DNA of 64,000 nucleotides from Pseudomonas yamanorum. GTDB lineage: Bacteria > Pseudomonadota > Gammaproteobacteria > Pseudomonadales > Pseudomonadaceae. The stretch is from NCBI RefSeq assembly GCF_900105735.1, contig NZ_LT629793.1, positions 248,001-312,000 on the forward strand, in the 5' to 3' direction. Under the pieces are notes generated by a model, which did no database searches, was not told where the DNA came from, and saw only the letters and a list, made by a program, of their open reading frames with translations. Both the position numbers and the translations under genes were made by a program. This document shows, piece by piece, positions 9,159 to 18,093 of the stretch (positions are counted from its first letter, which is position 1; the number at the start of each line of letters is the position of its first letter).

Positions 9159-10157
9159 ATGGCCTTGCATGAGTTTCTTCGCGGCTACCGGGATTACCCG
9201 GACACCCAGGCCCTTGGCGCTGCGCTGAGGGCTTTGGTGGAGGAAGGCCTGGACCAGTTGCCCTTGCCGGGCAGCGGGCAAACCCTGGAACGTTTCAGCC
9301 GACTGGCGCAAGTCGCCGGCCATGACCTGCGCTTGTGCAAGTTGTTTGAAGGCCACACTGACGCCCTGGCGATCATCGCGGAACTCGACAGCCCGTTGCC
9401 CCCGGTTGGCAGCACGTGGGGCATGTGGGCGGCCGAGCCGCCCACCGCCAAGGTGCGAATCCGGCGCGATGGCCAGCGCGTGCGGCTGGAGGGCCGCAAA
9501 GCCTGGTGCTCGGGCGCGGCGGTGGTCAGCCACGGGTTGCTCACAGCGTGGGATGAAGAGGATCGCCAGCAACTGGTTGCAGTGGAAATGCACCAGCCCG
9601 GCGTAACCGTCACCGACGTGGGCTGGGCCGCCGTGGGCATGGCCGCTACCGGCAGTGTTGAAGTGCTTTTCCATGACGCCGTTGGCCTGGCTATCGGCAA
9701 GCCTGGGGACTACCTGGCACGCCCGGGCTTCTGGCAAGGCGGCATCGGCATCGCCGCTTGCTGGTACGGCGCGGCACAACGCCTGGCCGAGGCTTTGCGC
9801 GAGCAATGCAGCAAGCGCACGGAGCCCCACGCCCTGGCGCACCTTGGCAGCGTCGACAGCGCCTTGCACAGCGCGGCCTGTGTGCTGCGTGACTGCGCCA
9901 CGCATATCGACCGCCAACCCAAGGCCGATGCCCGGCTATTGGCACAACAGGCACGGGCTTGTATCGAGGAGACGGTCGACCAGGTAATCCATCACGTCGG
10001 TCGTGCTCTGGGCGCCGGCCCGTATTGCAAGGACCCGCATTTTGCGCAGTTGATGGCCGACTTGCCGGTGTACCTGCGCCAGAGCCACGCCGAACGCGAC
10101 CTGGCGGCCCTCGGTGAACAGGTCGCCGGCGAGCCCACAGGGAGGTGGCAACTATGA
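9159..10157 (+). CDS. Acyl-CoA dehydrogenase-like protein
   Basis: A 332-residue protein starting one base after the glgX stop. Its architecture recalls acyl-CoA dehydrogenases: a helical N-terminus, a mid region with KAWCSGAAVVSHGLLTA and GVTVTDVGWAAVGMAATGSVE, and a helical C-terminus with LAQQARACIEETVDQV. It is shorter than the usual 380-400 residues and much diverged, and I cannot place a catalytic base. It might dehydrogenate an acyl or amino-sugar substrate, or be a non-canonical flavin oxidase. It ends in an ATGA overlap with the PIG-L gene and is the first of four coupled genes (9159-12164), so its substrate is probably an intermediate of that module. Confidence 0.75.
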   Translation: MALHEFLRGYRDYPDTQALGAALRALVEEGLDQLPLPGSGQTLERFSRLAQVAGHDLRLCKLFEGHTDALAIIAELDSPLPPVGSTWGMWAAEPPTAKVRIRRDGQRVRLEGRKAWCSGAAVVSHGLLTAWDEEDRQQLVAVEMHQPGVTVTDVGWAAVGMAATGSVEVLFHDAVGLAIGKPGDYLARPGFWQGGIGIAACWYGAAQRLAEALREQCSKRTEPHALAHLGSVDSALHSAACVLRDCATHIDRQPKADARLLAQQARACIEETVDQVIHHVGRALGAGPYCKDPHFAQLMADLPVYLRQSHAERDLAALGEQVAGEPTGRWQL

Positions 10158-10912
10158 AAACCAATCCAATCGTTGGCCAGGGCACCCCATTGCACCTGTG
10201 GCAAAGCTCGTCGCGGCTGGCCGAACTGCCTTGCGTGACCATTGCCGAACTGGTGCCTGAAGGCCGCCGTGCCGTGATCATCGCGCCGCATCCGGACGAT
10301 GAAGTCCTCGGTTGCGGCGGCCTGTTGCAAGGCCTCGCCGCGCTGGATCGCCCTATCCTGCTGATCTCCGTCACCGACGGCAGCGCCAGTCATCCCGGCT
10401 CACACCGCTGGCCGGTGGAACGCCTGAGCGTGGTGAGGCCGCAAGAGTCGGCGCAGGCCCTGCACCGACTGGGCTTGCCGTTGCACAGCTTGAAATGGCT
10501 GCGGGCCGGCTTTCGTGACAGCCAGGTCGCCGAGGGCGAAGAGGATTTGAGTCAATTTATCGAACGCTACCTCAAGCCCGGCGACGTGGTGTTCACCACT
10601 TGGCGCGAAGACGGTCACTGCGACCATGAAGCCGTAGGCCGGGCCAGTGCCAAGGCCGCGCGGGCCGTGGGCGCGACTTTACTGGAACTGCCTGTGTGGA
10701 CCTGGCACTGGGCAACTCCCGAAGATGGCCAGGTGCCTTGGCACCGCGCACGCAAGATCCTCCTGACGCCTGAGGAAGTAGCCCGTAAACGGCACGCTAT
10801 CCACGCGTTCGCCAGCCAGTTGGAGGGCGACCCGCAGATCGGCCTGCCGCCGGTGCTCGCGCCTTATGTACTGGAGCGCCTGCTGCAACCCTTCGAAGTG
10901 GTGTTTGTATGA
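10154..10912 (+). CDS. PIG-L family N-acetylglucosaminyl-type deacetylase (intact)
   Basis: PIG-L/LmbE enzymes are zinc-dependent de-N-acetylases of GlcNAc conjugates (for example GlcNAc-phosphatidylinositol, or GlcNAc-inositol in mycothiol synthesis). The 252-residue product starts at the ATG of an ATGA overlap, behind a GGAGG ribosome-binding site at 10141. The active-site motif APHPDDE has His46, Asp48 and Asp49. By analogy with MshB, His46 and Asp49 bind zinc and Asp48 is the general base. The second motif GHCDHEAV supplies His155 and zinc-binding His158. All expected residues are present, so the enzyme should be active. It overlaps the methyltransferase gene by ATGA. A tandem, degenerate homologue follows at 12351. 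Confidence 0.9.
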   Translation: MKTNPIVGQGTPLHLWQSSSRLAELPCVTIAELVPEGRRAVIIAPHPDDEVLGCGGLLQGLAALDRPILLISVTDGSASHPGSHRWPVERLSVVRPQESAQALHRLGLPLHSLKWLRAGFRDSQVAEGEEDLSQFIERYLKPGDVVFTTWREDGHCDHEAVGRASAKAARAVGATLLELPVWTWHWATPEDGQVPWHRARKILLTPEEVARKRHAIHAFASQLEGDPQIGLPPVLAPYVLERLLQPFEVVFV

Positions 10913-11508
10913 GTGTCGCCACGCCCTACTTCGATGAGCTGTTCGCCGGCAACGACGACCCCTGGGCCTTTCGCCAACGCTGGTACGAACAGCGCAAGCG
11001 GGCTCTGACCCTGGCGATGCTGACCCGGCCCCGCTACCCCTCGATTTTCGAGCCCGGCTGTGCCAACGGTGAGCTGAGCTTCGAGCTGGCCCCGCGCTGT
11101 GACCGCCTGCTGTGCTGCGACACGGCGCAAGCGGCCGTCAGCCTGGCACAGGCGCGGCTGCAGGGTTTCAGCCATGCCACGGTGCAGCAGAGCCGCTTGC
11201 CGGAGCAGTGGCCCAGTGAAACCTTCGAGCTGATCGTGCTCAGCGAGCTCTGCTACTACCTGGACCCGAAGGATTTCGATGAGCTGATCGATCGCGCCCT
11301 CGCCTCCCTGACGCCTGACGGACAAATCCTCGCCTGCCACTGGCGCCCGGTCATCGAAGGCTGCCCGCAGACCGCCGAACAGGTGCATGCACGCCTCGGC
11401 CAGCGATTGGGCATGCCACATCTGGCGCAGCATCACGAAAGCGATTTTCTACTGGATTTGTGGAGCCGCGACGGCACCACGGTTGCGACCTTGGAGGGAC
11501 TGCGATGA
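10909..11508 (+). CDS. NodS-like SAM-dependent methyltransferase
   Basis: A 199-residue class I methyltransferase. The SAM-binding motif I is FEPGCANGELSFELA (about 46-60), the acidic motif II region is CDTAQAAV, and LIVLSELCYYLD corresponds to motif IV. The overall pattern (N-terminal DPWAFRQRWYEQRKR, then a short Rossmann domain) is that of the NodS/SAM methyltransferase group; NodS N-methylates the de-N-acetylated glucosamine of Nod factors. It overlaps both neighbours by ATGA. Its place right after a deacetylase suggests methylation of the freed amine, but this is inference; O-methylation is equally possible. Confidence 0.8.
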   Translation: MSVATPYFDELFAGNDDPWAFRQRWYEQRKRALTLAMLTRPRYPSIFEPGCANGELSFELAPRCDRLLCCDTAQAAVSLAQARLQGFSHATVQQSRLPEQWPSETFELIVLSELCYYLDPKDFDELIDRALASLTPDGQILACHWRPVIEGCPQTAEQVHARLGQRLGMPHLAQHHESDFLLDLWSRDGTTVATLEGLR

Positions 11509-12164
11509 TCGGCATCCTGATACCCGTGCATAACGAAGAAAAACTGCTGCCCGAATGCCTGAAAGCCGCGATGGTCGCCGCCAGTCATCCGGGCCTGCTG
11601 GGTGAAGAGGTGCAGATTCTGGCAGTGCTCGACAGCTGCAGCGACCGCAGCGCCATGATCGCCCGCGAATATCAGGTGCACAGCCTGGAAGTGCAGGCGC
11701 GAAACGTGGGCCATGTGCGTGGCGTGGGTGCGCGGCATCTGCTCAACAACGGCGCGCGCTGGATCTCCTGCACCGACGCCGATAGCCGAGTTGCTCCCGA
11801 CTGGCTCGTGGCCCAGCTCTCCTTGGGTGTAGATGCCGTGTGCGGCACGGTGACGGTGGATGCCTGGAGCGAAGGCTTCGACCCGGCGGCGCAAATCCGC
11901 TATCACCAGGCCTATGAGGCCCGGGACGGGCATCGGCATATCCACGGTGCCAACCTCGGAGTCAGCGCGGGCGCCTACGTGCGGGCCGGCGGTTTTGAGC
12001 CCTTGCCGTGCCATGAAGACGTGGAGCTGGTGCGCCAGCTTGAGCGCTGCGGGGCTTCCATTGCCTGGAGCCACTCGCCCCAGGTCATAACCAGCGCCCG
12101 CCTGGATTGCCGCGCCCAGGGCGGCTTCGGTGACTACCTGAAGAGTCTGATGCAAGCCTCCTGA
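11505..12164 (+). CDS. GT2-family glycosyltransferase
   Basis: A 219-residue soluble GT-A fold enzyme starting at the ATG of an ATGA overlap behind TTGGAGGG. It shows the family-2 N-terminus IGILIPVHNEEKLLPECL, the nucleotide-sugar/metal DxD motif CTDADSRV (about 88-95), the acceptor-side HGANLGVS, and a HEDVEL motif (about 180) with the likely catalytic Asp. No membrane segment is present, so it probably glycosylates a soluble or peripheral acceptor in the cytoplasm. It closes the four-gene module; the next gene is separated by about 190 bases. Confidence 0.85.
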   Translation: MIGILIPVHNEEKLLPECLKAAMVAASHPGLLGEEVQILAVLDSCSDRSAMIAREYQVHSLEVQARNVGHVRGVGARHLLNNGARWISCTDADSRVAPDWLVAQLSLGVDAVCGTVTVDAWSEGFDPAAQIRYHQAYEARDGHRHIHGANLGVSAGAYVRAGGFEPLPCHEDVELVRQLERCGASIAWSHSPQVITSARLDCRAQGGFGDYLKSLMQAS

Positions 12165-12350
12165 AAAAATTGCGACACCCGGCGGTGTTAAAGCGGCGAT
12201 TCATAACTATCATCAGTATTCCTTGCACGGCAATCCAGGGTTGGAACGCCGTCGCGCCGCGAGTGCGCCTTGCATGCTCTCGCGTACCACAAGAGCCGTC
12301 CCGTCAACGGGGTACGGCCTGCATCACCGATGAACAAGGACGTGACACTC

Positions 12351-13112
12351 ATGAAGCCTGCACTGTTAAGTGACAACCGCCGGGGCCCCGCGCAAATCTG
12401 GAACAGCGCCCCGCAACTCGCGCAAATCCCTGCCATCAATCCCGCAACCCTGGTGCCAGCCGGCGCCCGCGTGGTGGTCATCGCCCCGCATCCCGGTGAC
12501 GAAGTGATCGCCTGTGGCGGTCTGCTGCAATTGCTCAGTACCCTTGAATACCCTCTGCAACTGATCTCTATCACCGACGGCAGCGCCAGCCATCCCGGTT
12601 CCACGGTGTGGCCGGTCAAACGCCTGAGTGTGGTGCGGCCCCAGGAAAGTGTCGAAGCCCTGCGCCGCCTGGGTGTGCCCCTGCACAGCCTGAAATGGAT
12701 CCGTGGCGGCTTTGCCGACAACGCCCTGGCCGCGCGGGAGCAGCAGATGAGCCAGTTCATCGCGCGCTATCTGCAACCCGGCGACGTGGTGTTCACCACT
12801 TGGCGCAACGACGGCAACGACGACCATGACGCTGTAGGCCGCGCCACGGCCAAGGCCTGCGGACTCAAAGGCGTGCGCCTGCACGAACTGCCGATCTGGG
12901 CGTGGCATTGGCCCGTTCGCGAGACCGCCGCGATCCCCTGGCAGCGCGCACGCAAAGTACGGCTCGACACCTGGAGCGTCGCCCGCAAGCTGCATGCCGC
13001 CCACGCCTATGCCAGCCAATTGGCGGGCGACCCGGAAATCGGCCTGGCGCCGATCCTGGCGCAGGTGCTGCTGGAACGCATGCGCGAGCCCTATGAGATT
13101 GTGTTTTTGTAG
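12351..13112 (+). CDS. PIG-L family protein, second copy with altered active site
   Basis: A 253-residue homologue of the protein at 10154, aligned along its whole length (shared LISxTDGSASHPGS, LHSLKW and PGDVVFTTWR). The ATG at 12351 is chosen because it aligns with the start of the first copy and has AAGGA about ten bases upstream; an in-frame ATG at 12330 has no good ribosome-binding site. The zinc ligands His47, Asp50 and His159 are kept. The general-base position is Gly49 (APHPGDE instead of HPDDE), and the conserved His of the second motif is Asn156 (GNDDH instead of GHCDH). It is therefore probably catalytically impaired or changed in function. It has its own upstream region of about 190 bases. 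Confidence 0.88.
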   Translation: MKPALLSDNRRGPAQIWNSAPQLAQIPAINPATLVPAGARVVVIAPHPGDEVIACGGLLQLLSTLEYPLQLISITDGSASHPGSTVWPVKRLSVVRPQESVEALRRLGVPLHSLKWIRGGFADNALAAREQQMSQFIARYLQPGDVVFTTWRNDGNDDHDAVGRATAKACGLKGVRLHELPIWAWHWPVRETAAIPWQRARKVRLDTWSVARKLHAAHAYASQLAGDPEIGLAPILAQVLLERMREPYEIVFL

Positions 13113-13222
13113 CGCTCTGCCCACTCGTCTGTACCTGTTATTTCTCACAGTAGCGGCGCTTTCAACGCGGCGCTAACGTGAGAACGTGCGCGTGTCGCAC
13201 GGGCGTCCAGCGAGGGCGGATC

Positions 13223-15730
13223 ATGTCCCTACGGTTTGCAACCCTGATGCACTTGAGTGTCGTCTCTTCGGCCCTGCTGGCGGGGTGGCCGCTGGTGTCT
13301 GTCGCCGATTGCGTCCTGGTCCCCACCGCCGGTGACGACACCTTCACCTGCAGCAGCGGCAGCAGCCCGGGCGTCGTCGACACTGCGGGCAACAACACAC
13401 TGCTGTTTCCCTCCCCTGGCACTGGCGTGATCAATGGCGACGTGACGTTCGGGCCAGGTCGTGATCTCGTGACCATGAATTCGGGCACCGTGGAGGGCAC
13501 GGTGAATATGGGAGACGGCGCCAATATCTTCCAACTGTTTGGTGGCACTGTGACCGGCAGCATCATCCAGGGCACGGGAAACGGCATCATCCAGATCAGC
13601 CAGGGCAGTGCCGGGGCGGTGCTCCAGGGATTGGGCAACAATAACTTTTCCATGAGCGGCGGCATCATCGCCTCGGTGACCCAGGGCGATGGCGACAACG
13701 AAGCGAACCTGAGCACCGGCCGTATCATCGGCGACATGACCGCCGGGGATGGCAACAACACGGTCACCGTTTCCAATGGAAGCATCGGCGGCAAAATCAG
13801 CGTCGGCAACGGCGACAACCAGATGCTCATCAAGGGCGGCGATATCGCCCAGGGCATCTTTGCCGGTAATGGCAATAACGTATTCACCTGGAACACCGCC
13901 GGGCTGATCCGCGGCCCCATTGTGACCGGCAGCGGAACCGACCGGGCGTTCCTCGACAACCTGACTGAAACCACCTTGTCGTCCACGCCCCTGCTGGATG
14001 GCGGGCTGGGCAACGACGCCCTGACGTTCGACAACACCCGATCCGCCACGCCGCAGCGCTACGTCAACTGGGAAACCGTCACCTTCAACAATGGCTCGGT
14101 ATTCACCCTGGGCAGCGGCACGTTAACCCTGGGCGACGCCGGTACCCACACCGGGACAATGAACATCAACGTCGGTACGCTACTGGTCACCCAAGGCAGC
14201 ATCAGCCCGTCTACCACCGGCCAGCTCGTCACCGTGAACAACGCTGGCCTGATCGACATGATTAACGGCAGCGCCACCGACCACCTCACCATCAACGGCA
14301 ACTACACCGGCAACAATGGGCGCATGGCCTTGCAAAGCGTGCTGGCCGGCGACGGATCACCCAGCGACCGGTTGATTGTCAGTCAGGGCACGATCCAGGG
14401 CAGCACGGCCATCACCATCACCAACCTCGGCGGCGCCGGCGGCCAGACGGTGCAGAACGGCATCCAGGTGGTACAGGCCATCAATGGCGCTACCGGCAGC
14501 GACCTGGCCTTTTCCCTGCCAAGCGGCTCGGTTTCGGCCGGGGCCTTCGAGTACTACCTGTACAAAGGCGGCTTCACGCCGGGCACCGCGCAAAACTGGT
14601 ACTTGCGCTCGTCCGTTGAAGCACCGCCATTGCCCAACCCCGAAGGCCCGCCCTCCGGCATTTTCCCGCCGCCACCCCCTGATCCCGATAACCCGCCCGT
14701 GGGAATCCTTCCACCGGTACCCGCCGACGGCACTCCTGAGCTGCCGGGCATCTTTCCGGGCGAAGAACCTATTCCGATCTACCGCCCGGAAGTGGCGGAC
14801 TACTCGGTCTTGTTCCCCGCCGTGCAGCAAATGGTCCAGGGCATGTTGAGTACGTATCACGAGCGCATGGGTGACCAAGGCGCCCCACAACAGAGCGGCG
14901 CGATACCTGCGGGCTGGGCCCGGGTGTTTGGCAGCCGCACGCGCCAGTCTTTTTCCGACACCGTGAGCCCGTCCCTGGACAGTTCGCTGTCGGGCTTCCA
15001 GGTGGGCACTGATCTCTACGCCTGGACCTCGGACAATGGCCTGACGCAACGCGTGGGATTCTTTGTCGGCCATAGCCGCCTGACCGGGAATGTCGCGGGG
15101 TTTTCCGGTGGTTTCCAGCACACCGACACCGGCGACATCACCTTGCGCGCCGACAGCCTGGGCACCTACTGGACCCTGATCGGCGCCAACCGCGCGTACC
15201 TTGACCTGGTGTTGATGGGCACCCGGTTCGACGGCCATGACGACTCCAGCCGGGGCGTGAAACTGCAGACCAAGGGGCACAACGTGGCGGTCTCGGCAGA
15301 GGTCGGTATGCCTTTCGCGATTTCCGAGCATTGGGAGGTGGAACCCCAGGCCCAGGTGATCATTGATCGCACCTGGCTGGACAGTCAGAACGACGGGATT
15401 TCGGATATTGCGTTCAAGGCCGACACCGCCGTGACCACTCGCCTCGGGGTTCGCTTGCGGGGCGACTACAAGGCCAGCGGGATGCCGGTGCAGCCTTATG
15501 TGCGGGCCAATGTGTGTCATGCGGGCGCCGGGACCAACACCGTCACCTTCAATGAATCGACGGATATCAATACCGACCAGCAATCCACCACGATGGACCT
15601 GAGCGCCGGAGCGACGCTGCAGGTTTCGAACACAGTGAAGGTGTATGGCGAGGTGGGGTACAGCCGGAATCTGGACAGCAACCAGCTTAACGGGCGGGAA
15701 GGCACGATTGGCGTGAAGGTTGATTTCTAG
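13223..15730 (+). CDS. Autotransporter with beta-helix passenger
   Basis: An 835-residue type Va secretion protein. The ATG at 13223 follows GAGGGCGG and begins a signal peptide (MSLRFATLMHLSVVSSALLAG.., probable cleavage near VSVA-D). The passenger (about 28-470) is Gly/Asn/Asp/Thr-rich and contains eight roughly 20-residue repeats. A proline-rich linker follows (about 472-525). The C-terminal autotransporter barrel (about 560-835) starts near GWARVFGSRTRQSFSD and ends in the aromatic-terminated strand GTIGVKVDF required for outer-membrane insertion. No protease catalytic triad is evident, so an adhesin or surface-structure role is likelier than an enzyme. It is transcribed towards glgB. Confidence 0.9.
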   Translation: MSLRFATLMHLSVVSSALLAGWPLVSVADCVLVPTAGDDTFTCSSGSSPGVVDTAGNNTLLFPSPGTGVINGDVTFGPGRDLVTMNSGTVEGTVNMGDGANIFQLFGGTVTGSIIQGTGNGIIQISQGSAGAVLQGLGNNNFSMSGGIIASVTQGDGDNEANLSTGRIIGDMTAGDGNNTVTVSNGSIGGKISVGNGDNQMLIKGGDIAQGIFAGNGNNVFTWNTAGLIRGPIVTGSGTDRAFLDNLTETTLSSTPLLDGGLGNDALTFDNTRSATPQRYVNWETVTFNNGSVFTLGSGTLTLGDAGTHTGTMNINVGTLLVTQGSISPSTTGQLVTVNNAGLIDMINGSATDHLTINGNYTGNNGRMALQSVLAGDGSPSDRLIVSQGTIQGSTAITITNLGGAGGQTVQNGIQVVQAINGATGSDLAFSLPSGSVSAGAFEYYLYKGGFTPGTAQNWYLRSSVEAPPLPNPEGPPSGIFPPPPPDPDNPPVGILPPVPADGTPELPGIFPGEEPIPIYRPEVADYSVLFPAVQQMVQGMLSTYHERMGDQGAPQQSGAIPAGWARVFGSRTRQSFSDTVSPSLDSSLSGFQVGTDLYAWTSDNGLTQRVGFFVGHSRLTGNVAGFSGGFQHTDTGDITLRADSLGTYWTLIGANRAYLDLVLMGTRFDGHDDSSRGVKLQTKGHNVAVSAEVGMPFAISEHWEVEPQAQVIIDRTWLDSQNDGISDIAFKADTAVTTRLGVRLRGDYKASGMPVQPYVRANVCHAGAGTNTVTFNESTDINTDQQSTTMDLSAGATLQVSNTVKVYGEVGYSRNLDSNQLNGREGTIGVKVDF
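13451..13927 (+). repeat. Eight 20-residue beta-helix repeats in the passenger domain
   Basis: Residues 77-235 of the autotransporter form eight consecutive 19-21-residue units, each opening with G-x-G-x-[ND] and continuing x4-6-G-x-[IV]-x-G-x-[IV]. Examples are the units beginning GDGAN, GTGNG, GLGNN, GDGDN, GDGNN, GNGDN and GNGNN. One unit fits one rung of a parallel beta-helix. Confidence 0.8.
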
Positions 15731-15745
15731 GCCACAACACAATCC

Positions 15746-15839
15746 AAATGTGGGGGCCGGGCTTGCCCACGATGCAGGCACCTCGGTCTTTCAGCTAGAC
15801 CGAAGTGAGTCTATCGCAGGCAAGCCAGCCCCCACATTT
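15746..15839. repeat. REP-type paired palindrome between convergent operons
   Basis: Outer arms AAATGTGGGGG..GGGCTTGCC and GGCAAGCC..CCCCCACATTT face each other around a central AGACCGAAGTG-type spacer. It lies between the convergent autotransporter and glgB genes and may act as a bidirectional transcription barrier. Confidence 0.85.
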
Positions 15840-15858
15840 GATCTTCATCGTCTGGAAG

Positions 15859-18093
15859 TCAGGCGTCCGGTCGCAGGATCAGCACACCCAACGGCGGCAG
15901 GTTCAACGACAGTGACAACGGCTGCCCATGCTTGGGCTCTTCCTCCGTAAACGCCCCGCCACCGTTGCCAAAGTTGGAACCGGCATAGGTGTCGGCATCG
16001 CTGTTGATCACCTCGCTCCAACGCCCGGCAAAGGGTACGCCGACCTTGTAAGACTCCCTCGGCACCGGCGTGAAGTTGGCCACCACCAGCACCGGCCTGC
16101 CGTCCTTGCTCCAGCGCAGCCAGGCGTAGACGCTGTTGATCGCGTCGTCGCCGATCAGCCACTGGAAGCCCTGTGGCGCGTCGTCCTGGTCGTGCAGCGC
16201 CGGTTCTTCGCGGTACAGGCGGTTGAGGTCGCCCACCAGTTTCTGCACGCCCCGGTGTTCGGGGTATTGCAGCAGGTACCAGTCCAGCTGCTGATCGTGG
16301 TTCCACTCGCGCCACTGGCCGAACTCGCAGCCCATGAACAGCAGCTTCTTGCCCGGGTGCATCCACATGAAGCTCAGGTAAGCCCGCAGGTTGGCAAATT
16401 TCTGCCAGCGGTCGCCGGGCATCTTGTCGATCAGCGAGTGTTTGCCGTGCACCACTTCATCATGGGAAATCGGCAGGATAAAACGCTCGGACCAGGCATA
16501 CACCAGGCCGAAACTCAGCTCGTTGTGATGATGGGCGCGGTACACCGGGTCTTGCTGGATGTAGTGCAGCGAATCGTGCATCCAGCCCATGTTCCATTTG
16601 TAGTTGAAACCCAGGCCGCCCTGTTGGGTTGGCTGGCTTACGCCCGGCCAGGCGGTGGATTCCTCGGCGATCACCAGTGCGCCGGGGGCCTCCAGGGCCA
16701 CCACGTCGTTGAGGTGACGCAGGAAGTCGATGGCTTCAAGGTTTTCACGACCGCCGTGGCGGTTCGGCACCCATTCACCGGCCTTGCGCGAATAGTCGCG
16801 ATACAGCATCGACGCCACGGCATCCACCCGCAGACCGTCGATATGGAAGTGCTTGAGCCAGTGCAACGCCGACGCCAGCATGAAGCCATGGACTTCGGTG
16901 CGACCGAGGTTGTAGATCAGGGTGTCCCAATCCTGGTGGAAGCCTTCCAGCGGGTTGGCGTATTCGTACAGCGCGGTGCCGTCGAATTGCGCCAGGCCGT
17001 GGGTGTCGGTAGGGAAATGCGCCGGTACCCAGTCGAGGATTACGCCAATGTCTGCCTGATGGCAGGCATTGACGAAGTACGCGAAATCCTCCGGCGAGCC
17101 GAAGCGCGCCGTGGGCGCAAATTGCGACAGCGCCTGGTAGCCCCAGGAACCGCCAAACGGGTGCTCCATGATCGGCATCAGCTCGATATGGGTGAAGCCC
17201 AACTGCTGCACATACGGAATCAAGCGCTCGGTCAGCTCGCGCCAGCTGTACTGGCGGGACACCTCGCCGACTTCGTCCAGTTCGCACTGCCAGGAACCGG
17301 CATGCAACTCATAGATCGACAACGGCGCGCTGGGCTTTTGCCGCTCGCCGCGCGATTGCATCCAGTCATGGTCCTGCCAGTCGACTTGCAGCGGCGGAGC
17401 GACTTTGGAGGCGGTATCCGGCGGCATTTGCGTGGCCAGGGCCATGGGGTCGGCCTTGAGCGGCAGGATCCCGTGGGCGCCGAGGATTTCGTACTTGTAG
17501 GCGGCGCCCGGTTGCAGGCGCGGGATAAAGATTTCCCAGACCCCGGACGGATGACGCAGGCGCATCGGATGGCGGCGCCCGTCCCAGATATTGAAGTCGC
17601 CCACCACCGATACCCGACGGGCATTCGGTGCCCATACGGCAAAGCGCACGCCCTGGACGCCGTCGACGCTGGTCACTTGTGCCCCGAGGCAACTGCTCAG
17701 GTCGCGGTGATTGCCTTCGGCGAACAGGTACAGGTCCATCTCGCCCAGCAGCAGTTGCTGGAAGCTGTAAGGGTCTTCGGTGACCTGTTCGCCACCGGCC
17801 CACTGGATCTTCAGCAGGTACGCCTGGCGGCTGCCGAAGTGCCCGACAAACAAGCCCGGCACCTGGGTCGCATCGAGGCTGCCGATGTGCTCGCCGCTGT
17901 CGCGGGCCAGTACCTGAACACTCAGGGCTTCCGGCAGGAAGGCGCGAATGAACTGGCCGCCCTGCTCGTCATCATGGGGGCCCAGGATCGAGAATGGGTC
18001 ATGGTGTTCGGCCCGTACCAGGGCTTCGATATCAGCAGGCTTGGGCATCACACTCAACTTTTCCTGCAGCGGTTCTTTGCTTGTAAAACTCAT
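15859..18093 (-). CDS. glgB: 1,4-alpha-glucan branching enzyme
   Basis: GlgB cuts alpha-1,4-glucan and re-attaches the piece through an alpha-1,6 bond. In the GlgE pathway it branches the polymer built from maltose-1-phosphate. The 744 residues include an N-terminal extension (about 1-110), a CBM48 domain ([21 protein letters not shown] near 130), and a GH13_9 barrel with [34 protein letters not shown] (nucleophile Asp), [13 protein letters not shown] (Glu) and [14 protein letters not shown]. The length matches the long GlgB form. The ATG overlaps the treS stop (ATGA), so the two are translated from one mRNA. Confidence 0.96.
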   Translation of the reverse strand: MSFTSKEPLQEKLSVMPKPADIEALVRAEHHDPFSILGPHDDEQGGQFIRAFLPEALSVQVLARDSGEHIGSLDATQVPGLFVGHFGSRQAYLLKIQWAGGEQVTEDPYSFQQLLLGEMDLYLFAEGNHRDLSSCLGAQVTSVDGVQGVRFAVWAPNARRVSVVGDFNIWDGRRHPMRLRHPSGVWEIFIPRLQPGAAYKYEILGAHGILPLKADPMALATQMPPDTASKVAPPLQVDWQDHDWMQSRGERQKPSAPLSIYELHAGSWQCELDEVGEVSRQYSWRELTERLIPYVQQLGFTHIELMPIMEHPFGGSWGYQALSQFAPTARFGSPEDFAYFVNACHQADIGVILDWVPAHFPTDTHGLAQFDGTALYEYANPLEGFHQDWDTLIYNLGRTEVHGFMLASALHWLKHFHIDGLRVDAVASMLYRDYSRKAGEWVPNRHGGRENLEAIDFLRHLNDVVALEAPGALVIAEESTAWPGVSQPTQQGGLGFNYKWNMGWMHDSLHYIQQDPVYRAHHHNELSFGLVYAWSERFILPISHDEVVHGKHSLIDKMPGDRWQKFANLRAYLSFMWMHPGKKLLFMGCEFGQWREWNHDQQLDWYLLQYPEHRGVQKLVGDLNRLYREEPALHDQDDAPQGFQWLIGDDAINSVYAWLRWSKDGRPVLVVANFTPVPRESYKVGVPFAGRWSEVINSDADTYAGSNFGNGGGAFTEEEPKHGQPLSLSLNLPPLGVLILRPDA

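Noticed and set aside
10154-12164. Naming the deacetylase, methyltransferase and glycosyltransferase nodB, nodS and nodC
   Set aside because: The deacetylase is of the zinc PIG-L fold, not the NodB polysaccharide deacetylase fold, and the GT2 protein lacks the membrane segments of NodC. Only the order of chemistry is similar.
12165-12350. Small gene before the second PIG-L copy
   Set aside because: Short open frames here lack ribosome-binding sites and conserved features; treated as upstream regulatory sequence with nothing recognisable.
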